DNA of 59,865 nt. It comes from Sphingopyxis sp. LC81 (GTDB lineage: Bacteria > Pseudomonadota > Alphaproteobacteria > Sphingomonadales > Sphingomonadaceae). Below the pieces are notes generated by a model. The model was not told the origin of the DNA and ran no database searches. It saw nothing but the letters and a program-made list of their open reading frames with translations. This document shows, in pieces, positions 19,759 through 27,780 of this stretch (its first letter is position 1; each line of letters opens with the position of its first letter). The DNA lies in contig NZ_JNFD01000039.1 in the NCBI RefSeq assembly GCF_000756375.1, positions 1-59,865 of the forward strand, given 5' to 3'. The translations under genes were made by a program, and so were the position numbers.

Positions 19759-20880
19759 ATGCGCCCGGCCCCTTTCGCCAGTTCCTCGCCACCGGAGCCC
19801 CCCTTGCCGACCCCTATCGCCTTCCTTGCCCTTGCCGAAGCACAACAGCTTTATCATTGGCTGCCGGCGGCGCTCGAACTCGCGAAGCGCGACGATGTCC
19901 GGGTTTCGATCTTGTCGCCGTCGCGCCAGATCCTCGATCTCATACTCAGCTATGATACGCAGCGCCGGTTCGAACCCGTCCTGCTGCGCCGGCCGCCCTT
20001 TGGCCCCGACTCCCTGTTCCGCCAGCCCTCGCGGCTCGCGACTTTGCTGCTCAACTATCCGGCGATCCGGCGCTTTCCCGTGCTGGTCACGACCGAGATT
20101 TCGAGCGCCTGGCTGAAACGCATCCCCGGCTTTTCATCGCGCATCGTCGTGATCAAACATGGCGCGGGCGACCGCGCGGGCGGCTATCGCGGGCGCCACG
20201 CCCTGATCGACCTGACTCTCGTCGCGGGCGAGAAGGACCGGCGGCGCATGATCGAACACAGACTGTCCGAACCCGGCAATGTCGTCGTGGGCGGCTATGC
20301 CAAGTTCGAAATATGCGCCGAGCGGCAGCGCTTTTTCGACAATGAGCGGCCGGTGCTGTTCTACAATCCGCATTTCGACGCGAAGCTGTCGTCGTGGCCG
20401 GCGCACGGACCCGAATTGCTCGCCGCGCTCGAGGCGCTCGAGGGGTGGAACGTAATCATCGCGCCGCATACGAAACTGGCGCAGCGCGTGCCGCCGATCA
20501 CGACCACCGCGCCACATATCCGGGTCGATATGGGAAGCCATCATTCGATCGACATGAGCTATACGATGAGCTCCGACGTCTATCTGGGCGACGTGTCGAG
20601 CCAGGTTTACGAATTCCTCCTGCGCCCGCGTCCGTGCATTTTCCTCAACCTCGACCGGTTGGCGTGGCGCGACGATCCGGCGTTCGCGCATTGGCATTTG
20701 GGTCAGGTCATCGACGATATCGCCGAACTCCCCGCGGCGCTCGCGCGGGCTGCGGACTTGCAACCGACCTTTGTTGATGCTCAGGAAGCCGCCATGCACG
20801 ATTCCATCGACCAATTCCCGATCCCCGCCTCGATACGGCAGGCCGACATCATCCTCGATTTCGCAAGGACGCCGCGATGA
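19759..20880 (+). CDS. CDP-glycerol glycerophosphotransferase-like (TagF/TagB-type) transferase
   Basis: A 373-aa GT-B-type protein. It has KHGAGDR (about 134-140) and a C-terminal segment, SSDVYLGDVSSQVYEFLLR then PRPCIFLN, equivalent to the DYSS-x-FDxxxxxxP-x-hFh region of teichoic acid glycerophosphotransferases. The start codon abuts the HAD stop (TGAATG); a TTG at about 19803 with GGAG upstream is an alternative that trims a Pro-rich leader. It probably transfers a phospho-polyol to a glycan or lipid acceptor at the inner membrane. Confidence 0.72.
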   Translation: MRPAPFASSSPPEPPLPTPIAFLALAEAQQLYHWLPAALELAKRDDVRVSILSPSRQILDLILSYDTQRRFEPVLLRRPPFGPDSLFRQPSRLATLLLNYPAIRRFPVLVTTEISSAWLKRIPGFSSRIVVIKHGAGDRAGGYRGRHALIDLTLVAGEKDRRRMIEHRLSEPGNVVVGGYAKFEICAERQRFFDNERPVLFYNPHFDAKLSSWPAHGPELLAALEALEGWNVIIAPHTKLAQRVPPITTTAPHIRVDMGSHHSIDMSYTMSSDVYLGDVSSQVYEFLLRPRPCIFLNLDRLAWRDDPAFAHWHLGQVIDDIAELPAALARAADLQPTFVDAQEAAMHDSIDQFPIPASIRQADIILDFARTPR

Positions 20881-21935
20881 GCGCGCCGATCCGCCTGCTC
20901 GGCGACAACGCCACCCCGATCTGGGGCATGACCAACGCCGAGCGCTGCCGCCGCATGGCGGAAAAGGACGGAAAGCCGCTCGCGCCGGGCCACGAGCTGG
21001 TCTTCAACCTCGCCTATGTCTTCGACCCGATGCTGCTGCGCTGGGTGATTGATCAGCCTGGCACGGTTTTCGCGTGGGGCGGCGCCCCCGTGATCGGGCA
21101 GATTCCCGTGGGCAGCGACCCGATGGCGGCCGCGGTCATCGACCTGTCGGACGGGCGCAAGCTTTACAACCGCCAGCTTCGCAAGCTCGAGCAGCCGTTC
21201 GTCAGGGAGCTGACCCCCGGCACGCGGCGCGAGATCGAGCGGAAGAGCTATTTCGGCGCGTACAAGGGCGTCACCGATGCGCTGACCAAATATCTCTGGC
21301 CCGAACTCGCTTTGTGGCTGACGCGCGGTGCCGCGAGCATCGGCATGACCCCAAACATGGTCACCGCGATCGGCGCGGCGCTGTGCGTCTACGCGACCTA
21401 CCTCTTCGCCTACGGCCATTATTGGACCGGCATGCTCGCGGGCTTCATCTTCATGGTACTCGACACCGTCGACGGAAAGCTCGCGCGCTGCACGATCACC
21501 TCGTCGAAATGGGGCAATGTCGCCGACCATGGCGTCGACCTGATCCATCCGCCCTTCTGGTGGTATTTCTGGGGCGTCGGGCTGGGCGCATGGGGGCTGG
21601 CGCTGTCGACGCCGACCTTCATCTGGGTGATGGTCGCGGTGGTCGCGGGCTATGTGCTCCAGCGCGTGATCGAGGGATTGTTCATCAAAGACTTCGGCAT
21701 GGACATCCATGTCTGGCAGAAGTTCGACAGCGATTTCCGCCTGATCACCGCGCGCCGCAATCCGAACTTCGCGATCCTCTTTTTCGCGACGCTCGCCGGG
21801 CGCCCCGACATCGGGCTGATCGCGCTCGCGTGGTGGACCGTCATATCGCTGGTCGTCCATGCGGTGCGGCTGGTGCAAGCCTATGCCGTAAAGCGTTCGG
21901 GCCGGCCGATCGTCAGCTGGATGGAAGAAGCATGA
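20877..21935 (+). CDS. CDP-alcohol phosphatidyltransferase family protein with novel N-terminal region
   Basis: A 352-aa membrane enzyme. The full CDP-alcohol phosphotransferase signature is present: D196-x2-D199-G200-x2-A203-R204-x8-G213-x3-D217-x3-D221, with about six hydrophobic helices from residue 140 on. Residues 1-135 form a soluble region with no family that I recognise. The enzyme would use a CDP-activated alcohol or CDP-diacylglycerol; the LicC-like gene nearby could supply a CDP-alcohol. ATGA overlaps on both sides couple it to the transferase and HIT genes. Confidence 0.85.
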   Translation: MSAPIRLLGDNATPIWGMTNAERCRRMAEKDGKPLAPGHELVFNLAYVFDPMLLRWVIDQPGTVFAWGGAPVIGQIPVGSDPMAAAVIDLSDGRKLYNRQLRKLEQPFVRELTPGTRREIERKSYFGAYKGVTDALTKYLWPELALWLTRGAASIGMTPNMVTAIGAALCVYATYLFAYGHYWTGMLAGFIFMVLDTVDGKLARCTITSSKWGNVADHGVDLIHPPFWWYFWGVGLGAWGLALSTPTFIWVMVAVVAGYVLQRVIEGLFIKDFGMDIHVWQKFDSDFRLITARRNPNFAILFFATLAGRPDIGLIALAWWTVISLVVHAVRLVQAYAVKRSGRPIVSWMEEA

Positions 21936-22360
21936 ACGATACGATCGCGAAATTCGGCCACCCGGCGACGCTGATCGCCGAATATGCGCATTGGGCCGTG
22001 TTGCTGCGCCCCGCGCAGCCGACGCTCGGCGCGCTGGTGCTGGCGGCAAAGTCGGATGCGACAGCGTTCGGCGACTTGCCGGCCGAAGCGCATGCCGAAC
22101 TCAAGGTGGCGACCGCCGCGATCGAGGCCGCGCTGGGGCAAGCAGTCGGCTATGCGAAGATCAACTATCTGATGCTGATGATGGTCGACCCGCACGTCCA
22201 TTTCCACGTCCTGCCGCGCTATGACGGCGAACGTTCGGGCGCGGGGCTGACCGTGGCCGACGCGGGCTGGCCGGGCCAGCCCGACCTCGGGCAAGCGGTG
22301 AAGCTCGATGAGACGCAGGTCGCCGAACTCGTCGGCTGGCTCAAACCCTATTTCGCGTAG
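21932..22360 (+). CDS. HIT-family nucleotide hydrolase/transferase
   Basis: A 142-aa HIT-domain protein with the histidine triad HVHFHVL (about 88-94) near the end of the fold. HIT proteins hydrolyse or transfer nucleoside monophosphates from dinucleotides or adenylated compounds. The start overlaps the preceding stop (ATGA). The last 13 bp overlap the convergent cytidylyltransferase gene. Its role in this locus is unknown. Confidence 0.88.
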   Translation: MNDTIAKFGHPATLIAEYAHWAVLLRPAQPTLGALVLAAKSDATAFGDLPAEAHAELKVATAAIEAALGQAVGYAKINYLMLMMVDPHVHFHVLPRYDGERSGAGLTVADAGWPGQPDLGQAVKLDETQVAELVGWLKPYFA

Positions 22361-23112
22361 CGGCCTTCTTCGGCCCATTTCGCGGTAAGCGCGTCGGCGG
22401 CCTCGACATCCTGCGGGAAGTCGACTTCCTGCCATTCCAGCCCCTCGATCGACACGGTGCCGACGCGGTTGCCCTTCGCGATGATGTCGATCGCACGCAG
22501 ATACCAGCGCTCGACCCCGTCGGGGGTGCGCATCATCTGGTCGACCTGGTTGCGGAAGATCGAGGGGCCGTCGCCGACGAAAGCGAGCATGCCGATCGAC
22601 TCCGCATTGGTGTCGGGGGGCAGCAGCCGCTTGCCGATGTGGTGCAGGCGCCCCTCGGCGTCGCGGTTCACCTTCATATCGTCGTCGTCATAGTCGGCCT
22701 TGACGTCGACGGTGACATTGATCGGCTCGTTCGCGCCCGCGATCAACTTCGCGACGATCTCGTCCGAGATGATGGTGTCGCCGTTGAGGATGATGAAATC
22801 GCGGTCCATCTCCTCGCGCGCGATCCAGCAGGTGCCGAGGTTGTCGGCGACCTGAAAGAAGGGATTGAACAGGGTGCGGATCCGCGCACCGGTGTCGCGG
22901 TAGAGCTGGAGCGCATGATCCTCGACACGCTCGGTGCGAAAGCCCGTGACGACGACGATGTCCTTGATCCCGTTCGCGACGAGCGCCGCGACCTGCCAGC
23001 TGATGAGGCTGCGGCCGTTGAACTCGATCAGGCATTTGGGGATGTCGCGGGTCAGCGGCAGCAGGCGCGAACCTTGCCCGGCCGACAGGATGATGGCTTT
23101 GTCGATGGTCAT
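22348..23112 (-). CDS. LicC-like nucleotidyltransferase (phosphocholine/polyol cytidylyltransferase type)
   Basis: A 254-aa NTP-transferase of the sugar-phosphate nucleotidyltransferase fold. Seen: signature LSAGQGSRLLPLT with PKCL (9-28) and the metal site LNGDTIIS; a WQEVDFP segment near the end is typical of LicC-like phosphocholine cytidylyltransferases. The start ATG 23112 overlaps the upstream gene's stop (ATGA). Likely product: a CDP-alcohol used by the nearby CDP-alcohol phosphotransferase; the alcohol (choline, inositol, glycerol, other) cannot be told. Confidence 0.8.
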   Translation of the reverse strand: MTIDKAIILSAGQGSRLLPLTRDIPKCLIEFNGRSLISWQVAALVANGIKDIVVVTGFRTERVEDHALQLYRDTGARIRTLFNPFFQVADNLGTCWIAREEMDRDFIILNGDTIISDEIVAKLIAGANEPINVTVDVKADYDDDDMKVNRDAEGRLHHIGKRLLPPDTNAESIGMLAFVGDGPSIFRNQVDQMMRTPDGVERWYLRAIDIIAKGNRVGTVSIEGLEWQEVDFPQDVEAADALTAKWAEEGRYAK

Positions 23113-23903
23113 AGGGGCTGGCCTATAGCCGCTTCCCGCCGCGCGGCAAATATCGCTTCGATCAGTTCGATGTCGGCGGGCTTGTCGGCGTCGATGCACG
23201 CTTCGGGCTCGGACATCGGCACGACCTTCGCGTTGAGGCCGAAACGCAGCCCCGCGCGCGCGACGCCCTGCTGGATCGTGAAGAGGCGGAGCAGCGCACC
23301 GATCAGCAGCCACGGGCCGAACGCCGCGACGATCTTCAGCCCTTTCTTGCGGTCGCGTTCGATGCGCCCCCAGAAATCGAGCAACGGCAACACACGGCGC
23401 CCGCGCAGGCGGAACATGTTCGCGCCTGACCACCAGCCGCCGCGGAATTTCAGCCAGGTGCGCTTCGACTGCGGATATCGCGCAAGCAACGTGCCGCGCT
23501 CGACCATCGCGACCGCGACGTCGCTGTCCGCGGCGCCGCGCAGGAATTCGGCGACCATGGTGGGGGTCAGCAGGACGTTGTCGGCGGTCGTGACGAGCAA
23601 CGGATCGTCGCCCGGCGGCAGCGCGGCGGCAAGCGAGCTGCTGATCCCCTGCCCCGAATCCGCGAAATGCAGGTCGGTGAGCCCGGCCAGTCCCGGCTCG
23701 GCCGCTAACTCGGCGCTGTTCTGCGCAAGGATTGTGATCGGCCCGACTTCGGGCGAAGCGCGCAGCGCCGTGACGACATGGACGAGCATCGCCTGTCCCG
23801 CGATCGGGAGCAGCGCCTTGGTCGACACGCCGGTTCCGGTCAGCAGCGGATCGGGGCCGGGGCGGCTGCCCGCAAGTATGATCGCCGGAATCGCGCCGCT
23901 CAT
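23109..23903 (-). CDS. MobA-like NTP transferase
   Basis: A 264-aa protein with an N-terminal nucleotidyltransferase core: AIILAGSRPG with a following TKALLPIAG (the GxG...K..L pattern) and TTADNVLL as the metal-binding loop. The C-terminal 100 residues include hydrophobic helices (WLLIGALLRLF). Relatives are annotated MobA-like or as guanylyltransferases. Coupled by ATGA to the LicC-like gene, and 4 bp overlap with the esterase stop upstream, so all three form one minus-strand operon. Confidence 0.8.
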   Translation of the reverse strand: MSGAIPAIILAGSRPGPDPLLTGTGVSTKALLPIAGQAMLVHVVTALRASPEVGPITILAQNSAELAAEPGLAGLTDLHFADSGQGISSSLAAALPPGDDPLLVTTADNVLLTPTMVAEFLRGAADSDVAVAMVERGTLLARYPQSKRTWLKFRGGWWSGANMFRLRGRRVLPLLDFWGRIERDRKKGLKIVAAFGPWLLIGALLRLFTIQQGVARAGLRFGLNAKVVPMSEPEACIDADKPADIELIEAIFAARREAAIGQPL

Positions 23904-24826
23904 TGGGCGGCGTCCGGCGCGGGAGCAATGCGCCGCGCGGTGACGCCGCGCAGGAAATCGGTCGCCTCCTCCAGCACCGGCCCCTTGTTCTGGAACGGCG
24001 CGGCGAGCGCCATCACGATGCCGGTGTGGCCCATGCCGGGGTAGACGCGGAGCGTCACCGGGCCGCCCGCCTTCTCGATCGCGGCGGCGAGGTTCTGGCT
24101 GTTGCGCGGACGCACCGTGTCATCCTCGTCACCGGTCGCGAGCCACATCGGCGGCGCATCGCCCCGCGCGAAGTGGATCGGCTGGGTTTTCTCGATCGGC
24201 TTGACCTTGCCCATCGCCTTGTCGCCGCGGCCGCCCGTTTCGAGCGGAAGGAAGTCATACGGGCCCGCGAGGCCCGCGACGCCGCGGATGATCGACGGGT
24301 CGCGCTTCGCCGCGCGCAGCCATTGCGGGTCGAGTGCGAGCATCGCGGCATTATAGGCGCCCGCCGAATGGCCCATCAGCGCGATCCGGTCGGGGTCGCC
24401 GCCGAGCTTTGCGATATGCTCGTGCGTCCATGCGACCGCCGCTGCACTGTCCTCGATGAAATCCGGCCAATATGCCTTGGGCACGAGGCGATAGTCGGGG
24501 ATCACGACGACGAACCCCTGCCGCGCGAGCGCGCGGCCGGCAAAGCCATAGCTGTCTCGCTCGCCGCTGTTCCAGCCGCCGCCATAGAAGAAGACGACTA
24601 CGGGTAGCTGATCGTCGGCTTTGGCATTTTCCGGAACCCAGATGTCGAGCGACTGGCGCGGCCCGTTGCCATAGGGCTGATCGCCCAGCAGCAGCCGCGC
24701 CCCATCGCCCTGCCCGAGCAGCCGGTCGGCCATGTTGAGCGACTTCGCACCGCCCGCGACGATCATCTTGGCCCCACCGCCGAACAGCAGCACGAGCAGC
24801 AGCACCACAAATAGGAATTTGATCAA
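23900..24826 (-). CDS. membrane-anchored alpha/beta-hydrolase (esterase)
   Basis: An alpha/beta-hydrolase-3/BD-FAE type esterase of about 308 aa. An N-terminal helix (IKFLFVVLLLVLLFGGG) anchors or exports it. The oxyanion motif is FFYGGGWNSG, the nucleophile elbow GHSAGAYN, the acid in GDEDDTV and the His in GMGHTG. I chose TTG 24826 because AAAGGA precedes it by seven bases; the alternative is ATG 24859, 11 codons upstream. Likely removes acyl groups outside the cytoplasm. Confidence 0.82.
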   Translation of the reverse strand: MIKFLFVVLLLVLLFGGGAKMIVAGGAKSLNMADRLLGQGDGARLLLGDQPYGNGPRQSLDIWVPENAKADDQLPVVVFFYGGGWNSGERDSYGFAGRALARQGFVVVIPDYRLVPKAYWPDFIEDSAAAVAWTHEHIAKLGGDPDRIALMGHSAGAYNAAMLALDPQWLRAAKRDPSIIRGVAGLAGPYDFLPLETGGRGDKAMGKVKPIEKTQPIHFARGDAPPMWLATGDEDDTVRPRNSQNLAAAIEKAGGPVTLRVYPGMGHTGIVMALAAPFQNKGPVLEEATDFLRGVTARRIAPAPDAAQ

Positions 24827-24947
24827 CCGTCGTCCTTTGGAAACCGGCCCCGCCATCATCCGCGCCCTACAGGGCGGCGGGGCGGCGAACAAGCGGCGGC
24901 GCGACATAGGCCGCCACCTTTTCCGCGTTCGCGCGTAGGACAGGGCG

Positions 24948-25790
24948 ATGACCAACAGCTTCTCCCGCCCCGCCCTTGTCTGCAACCTGCGCAGCGGAAG
25001 TTCCGACGAGGCGCTCGTCGGCCGTTTGACCGAGATATGCGATACGGCAGGCGCGCCGCTCGTCCGCACGATCATCCTTCCCGACGCCGACCTGCCGTCG
25101 GCGGCCACGTTGGAGGGCGGCGGCATCGATCTGCTGCTCGTCCTCAGCGGCGACGGTACGGTCAACGCCGCTGCGGGCGCGCTCGAAACATGGAGCGGCG
25201 CGATGCTCCCGCTCCCCGGCGGGACGCTCAACCTGTTCCACAAGACGCTGCATGGCGATCGCGGTCCCGAGGATATCTTGCACGACGCGCTCGCGGGCAA
25301 GGCGCGGCGCGTCCATCCGCCGACGATTCTCTGCGACGCGGGGCGCGCCTATATCGGTGTGATCGCCGGGCCGACGACCGCATGGGCCGAAGTCCGCGAG
25401 CAATTCCGTTCGCTCAGCCTCAGCGGGCTGGCCGAAACCATCCCCGATGCGATCGATGCGACGCTTCATGGCGACGGTGTGCGCATCCGCGGCTCGGACG
25501 AATCGTTCCAGGCGATCAACCTGACGCCAAAGCCCGACCGCATCCTCGCCGAGGGGCTGATCACCGACAGCGCCGGGTCGATCCTGAGCCACGGGATCGC
25601 CTGGCTCGGCGGCGATTTTCGCGAAGGGCCGAGCGTCGACCTGTCCGAACGCCGCGCGGTCGTCATCGAAGGCAAAGGATCGATCGGCCTGCTGCTCGAC
25701 GGCGAACCCGCCGAATTGCCGTCGGGCGCAACCTATCGCCTCGAAGCCAGCCCGCTCGCATTTCTCGCCACGGCACCCGCCACGCGATGA
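24948..25790 (+). CDS. diacylglycerol kinase family lipid kinase
   Basis: A 280-aa DAGK/YegS-fold kinase. It shows the nucleotide-binding SGDGTVNAA (about 65-73) and the following PLPGGTLN, the two hallmarks of the catalytic domain; the C-terminal half is the beta-sandwich domain ending in LPSGATYRLEASP. It likely phosphorylates diacylglycerol, a sphingoid base or another lipid alcohol. Divergent from the esterase and coupled downstream to the phosphoesterase (ATGA). Confidence 0.87.
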   Translation: MTNSFSRPALVCNLRSGSSDEALVGRLTEICDTAGAPLVRTIILPDADLPSAATLEGGGIDLLLVLSGDGTVNAAAGALETWSGAMLPLPGGTLNLFHKTLHGDRGPEDILHDALAGKARRVHPPTILCDAGRAYIGVIAGPTTAWAEVREQFRSLSLSGLAETIPDAIDATLHGDGVRIRGSDESFQAINLTPKPDRILAEGLITDSAGSILSHGIAWLGGDFREGPSVDLSERRAVVIEGKGSIGLLLDGEPAELPSGATYRLEASPLAFLATAPATR

Positions 25791-26635
25791 CGCGGCTCTT
25801 CCATATCAGCGACCTGCACTTCGGGCTCGAGGACCCTGCCGCGCTTGACTGGTTCCGCGAATGCGTGCGCCGCGAGCAGCCCGATGCGGTGCTGATCACC
25901 GGCGACCTCACGATGCGCGCGCGCAGCCATGAGTTTGCCGCCGCGTGCGACTGGATCGGCGCGCTCGACGTGCCCGTGACGGTCGAGGTCGGCAATCATG
26001 ACCTGCCCTATTTCAACCCGATCGAACGCTTCTTCTATCCCTATCGCCGCATTCGCGGGATCGAGCGGCTGGTCGAACGCGAACTCGACCTGCCCGGCGT
26101 CGCAGTCGTGCCGCTGAAGACCACCGCGCGCGCGCAATGGCGGCTCGACTGGTCGAAGGGCTGGGTGACGGCGCGGGCGCTGGAAAAGACACTCGCGGCG
26201 ATCGACGCGCTGCCGCGCGGCACGACGGCTCTGGTCACCGCGCACCACCCGCTGGTCGAAGCGGGCACGAAGGGGCGCTCGCTCACCCGTGGCGGCGAAC
26301 GGGCGCTGCGCGAACTGGCCAAGCGTGGCGTCGCGGCGGTGCTCACCGGCCACGTCCACGACGCCTTCGATCTCGTCGCGCAAACCACATCCGGACCGAT
26401 CCGCATGATCGGCGCAGGGACGTTATCGCAGCGCATCCGTTCGACCCCGCCAAGCTTCAATGAACTGCGGATCAAGGACGGCGCCATCGCCGTGCGCGTG
26501 CGCAATATCGAGGCGGTTCCGACCACCGATATGCAAATCGCCGACATCCCGCCCGACGCCCTGCCACCGCGCACGCCGGATGAACCCGTCGCGCCGATCG
26601 ACGCCGTGCCGCCGGTCGATCCGCCGGTGCATTGA
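25787..26635 (+). CDS. calcineurin-like metallophosphoesterase
   Basis: A 282-aa class III phosphodiesterase/phosphatase. Metal motifs in order: HISDLHFG (6-13), ITGDLT, VGNHD, TAHHP and TGHVHDAF. The Pro-rich C-terminal tail (from about 250) is outside the fold. The start overlaps the lipid kinase stop (ATGA). A kinase-phosphoesterase couple suggests turnover of a phospholipid or phosphodiester. Confidence 0.88.
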   Translation: MTRLFHISDLHFGLEDPAALDWFRECVRREQPDAVLITGDLTMRARSHEFAAACDWIGALDVPVTVEVGNHDLPYFNPIERFFYPYRRIRGIERLVERELDLPGVAVVPLKTTARAQWRLDWSKGWVTARALEKTLAAIDALPRGTTALVTAHHPLVEAGTKGRSLTRGGERALRELAKRGVAAVLTGHVHDAFDLVAQTTSGPIRMIGAGTLSQRIRSTPPSFNELRIKDGAIAVRVRNIEAVPTTDMQIADIPPDALPPRTPDEPVAPIDAVPPVDPPVH

Positions 26636-26691
26636 CGCCGCGCCTTATCCCGTTACGTTGCAAGAAAAAACGCAAAATGGGATGAGAGACG

Positions 26692-27780
26692 ATGCTGACA
26701 AAGGGCGATGATTTCCCGCTGCACCAGAGCGCCGAGCCGATCGCGTTCGCGGGCACCGACCGCAATTTCTATGACCGTTATTTCTTCAACGGCTATTCGC
26801 CCGACGGGTCGGTCTTTTTTGCCGCGGCGATGGGTTTCTATCCGCAGCTCGGTATCGTCGACGCCGCTTTCTGCGTGCTGGTCGATGGCGTGCAGCACAA
26901 TCTGCGCGCGAGCCGCCGCTCGGGTGGAGAGCGGCTCGACCTGTCGGTGGGGCCGATTTCGATCGGCATCGACGCACCGCTCGAAACGCTGACGCTGCGC
27001 ATTGCCGCGAACGACGGCCCGCTCGCCGCCGATCTGCGTTTTACCGCGCGCCATTTCCCGATCGAAGAACCGCGCTTTACTCGCCGCAATGGCACGCGCC
27101 TGTTCATGGACTATACGCGCATGACGCAGAACGGCCATTGGTCGGGATGGCTCTCGGTCGATGGTGCGCGTGTCGATGTCGATGCCGGCTGGGCCGGAAC
27201 GCGCGACCGCAGCTGGGGAATCCGTCCCGTCGGTGCCGCCGAGCCGCAGCCGCCGCCGCAGGGCAATTTCCACCAATTCTTCTGGTTGTGGACGCCGTGC
27301 AATTTCGCCGACCGCTCGCTCTTCTTTCACAGCAACGATGACGGCGAGGGGAGCCCATGGAACCGCCGCGCGCTGCTGGTCGGGGCCAACGGCGGCGAGC
27401 GCCATTATGCCGATCCCGCCTTCGCCGCCGAATGGCAGCCGGGCACGCGGCGCCTGAGCAAGCTGACCGCCGATTTCGACGGCAGCACGCGCCTGACGCT
27501 GACCCCGAGCGGGCCGACCTTCGCGATGAGCGGACTCGGCTACACCCATCCCGTCTGGGGTCACGGTTTCGATCACGGCGATCTCGAGGTCGCGCACGAC
27601 AGCCTGTCCGAAGCCGAACGGACCTGGGGCAATCCGCTAGCGATGCATGTGCAGGCGCTCGTCCGTGCCGAGCTCGCCGACGGCGACCGCAGCGAAAGCG
27701 GCGTCGGTGTGCTCGAACAATTGTTCGTCGGCCCGCATGCGCCGACCGGCCTCTCCGGCCTGCTGGACCCCGCACCGTGA
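26692..27780 (+). CDS. CrtC/AttH-like lipocalin-fold protein of unknown function
   Basis: A 362-aa protein without signal peptide or membrane helix. The segment RDRSWGIRPVG (about 170-180) resembles the conserved R-SWG-R motif of the CrtC/AttH (hydroxyneurosporene synthase-like) double-lipocalin fold; FHQFFWLW follows, and SGLGYTHPVWGHG lies in the second half. I cannot name its substrate. It is coupled to the following kinase by a GTGA overlap, so the pair probably acts on the same hydrophobic compound. Confidence 0.65.
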   Translation: MLTKGDDFPLHQSAEPIAFAGTDRNFYDRYFFNGYSPDGSVFFAAAMGFYPQLGIVDAAFCVLVDGVQHNLRASRRSGGERLDLSVGPISIGIDAPLETLTLRIAANDGPLAADLRFTARHFPIEEPRFTRRNGTRLFMDYTRMTQNGHWSGWLSVDGARVDVDAGWAGTRDRSWGIRPVGAAEPQPPPQGNFHQFFWLWTPCNFADRSLFFHSNDDGEGSPWNRRALLVGANGGERHYADPAFAAEWQPGTRRLSKLTADFDGSTRLTLTPSGPTFAMSGLGYTHPVWGHGFDHGDLEVAHDSLSEAERTWGNPLAMHVQALVRAELADGDRSESGVGVLEQLFVGPHAPTGLSGLLDPAP

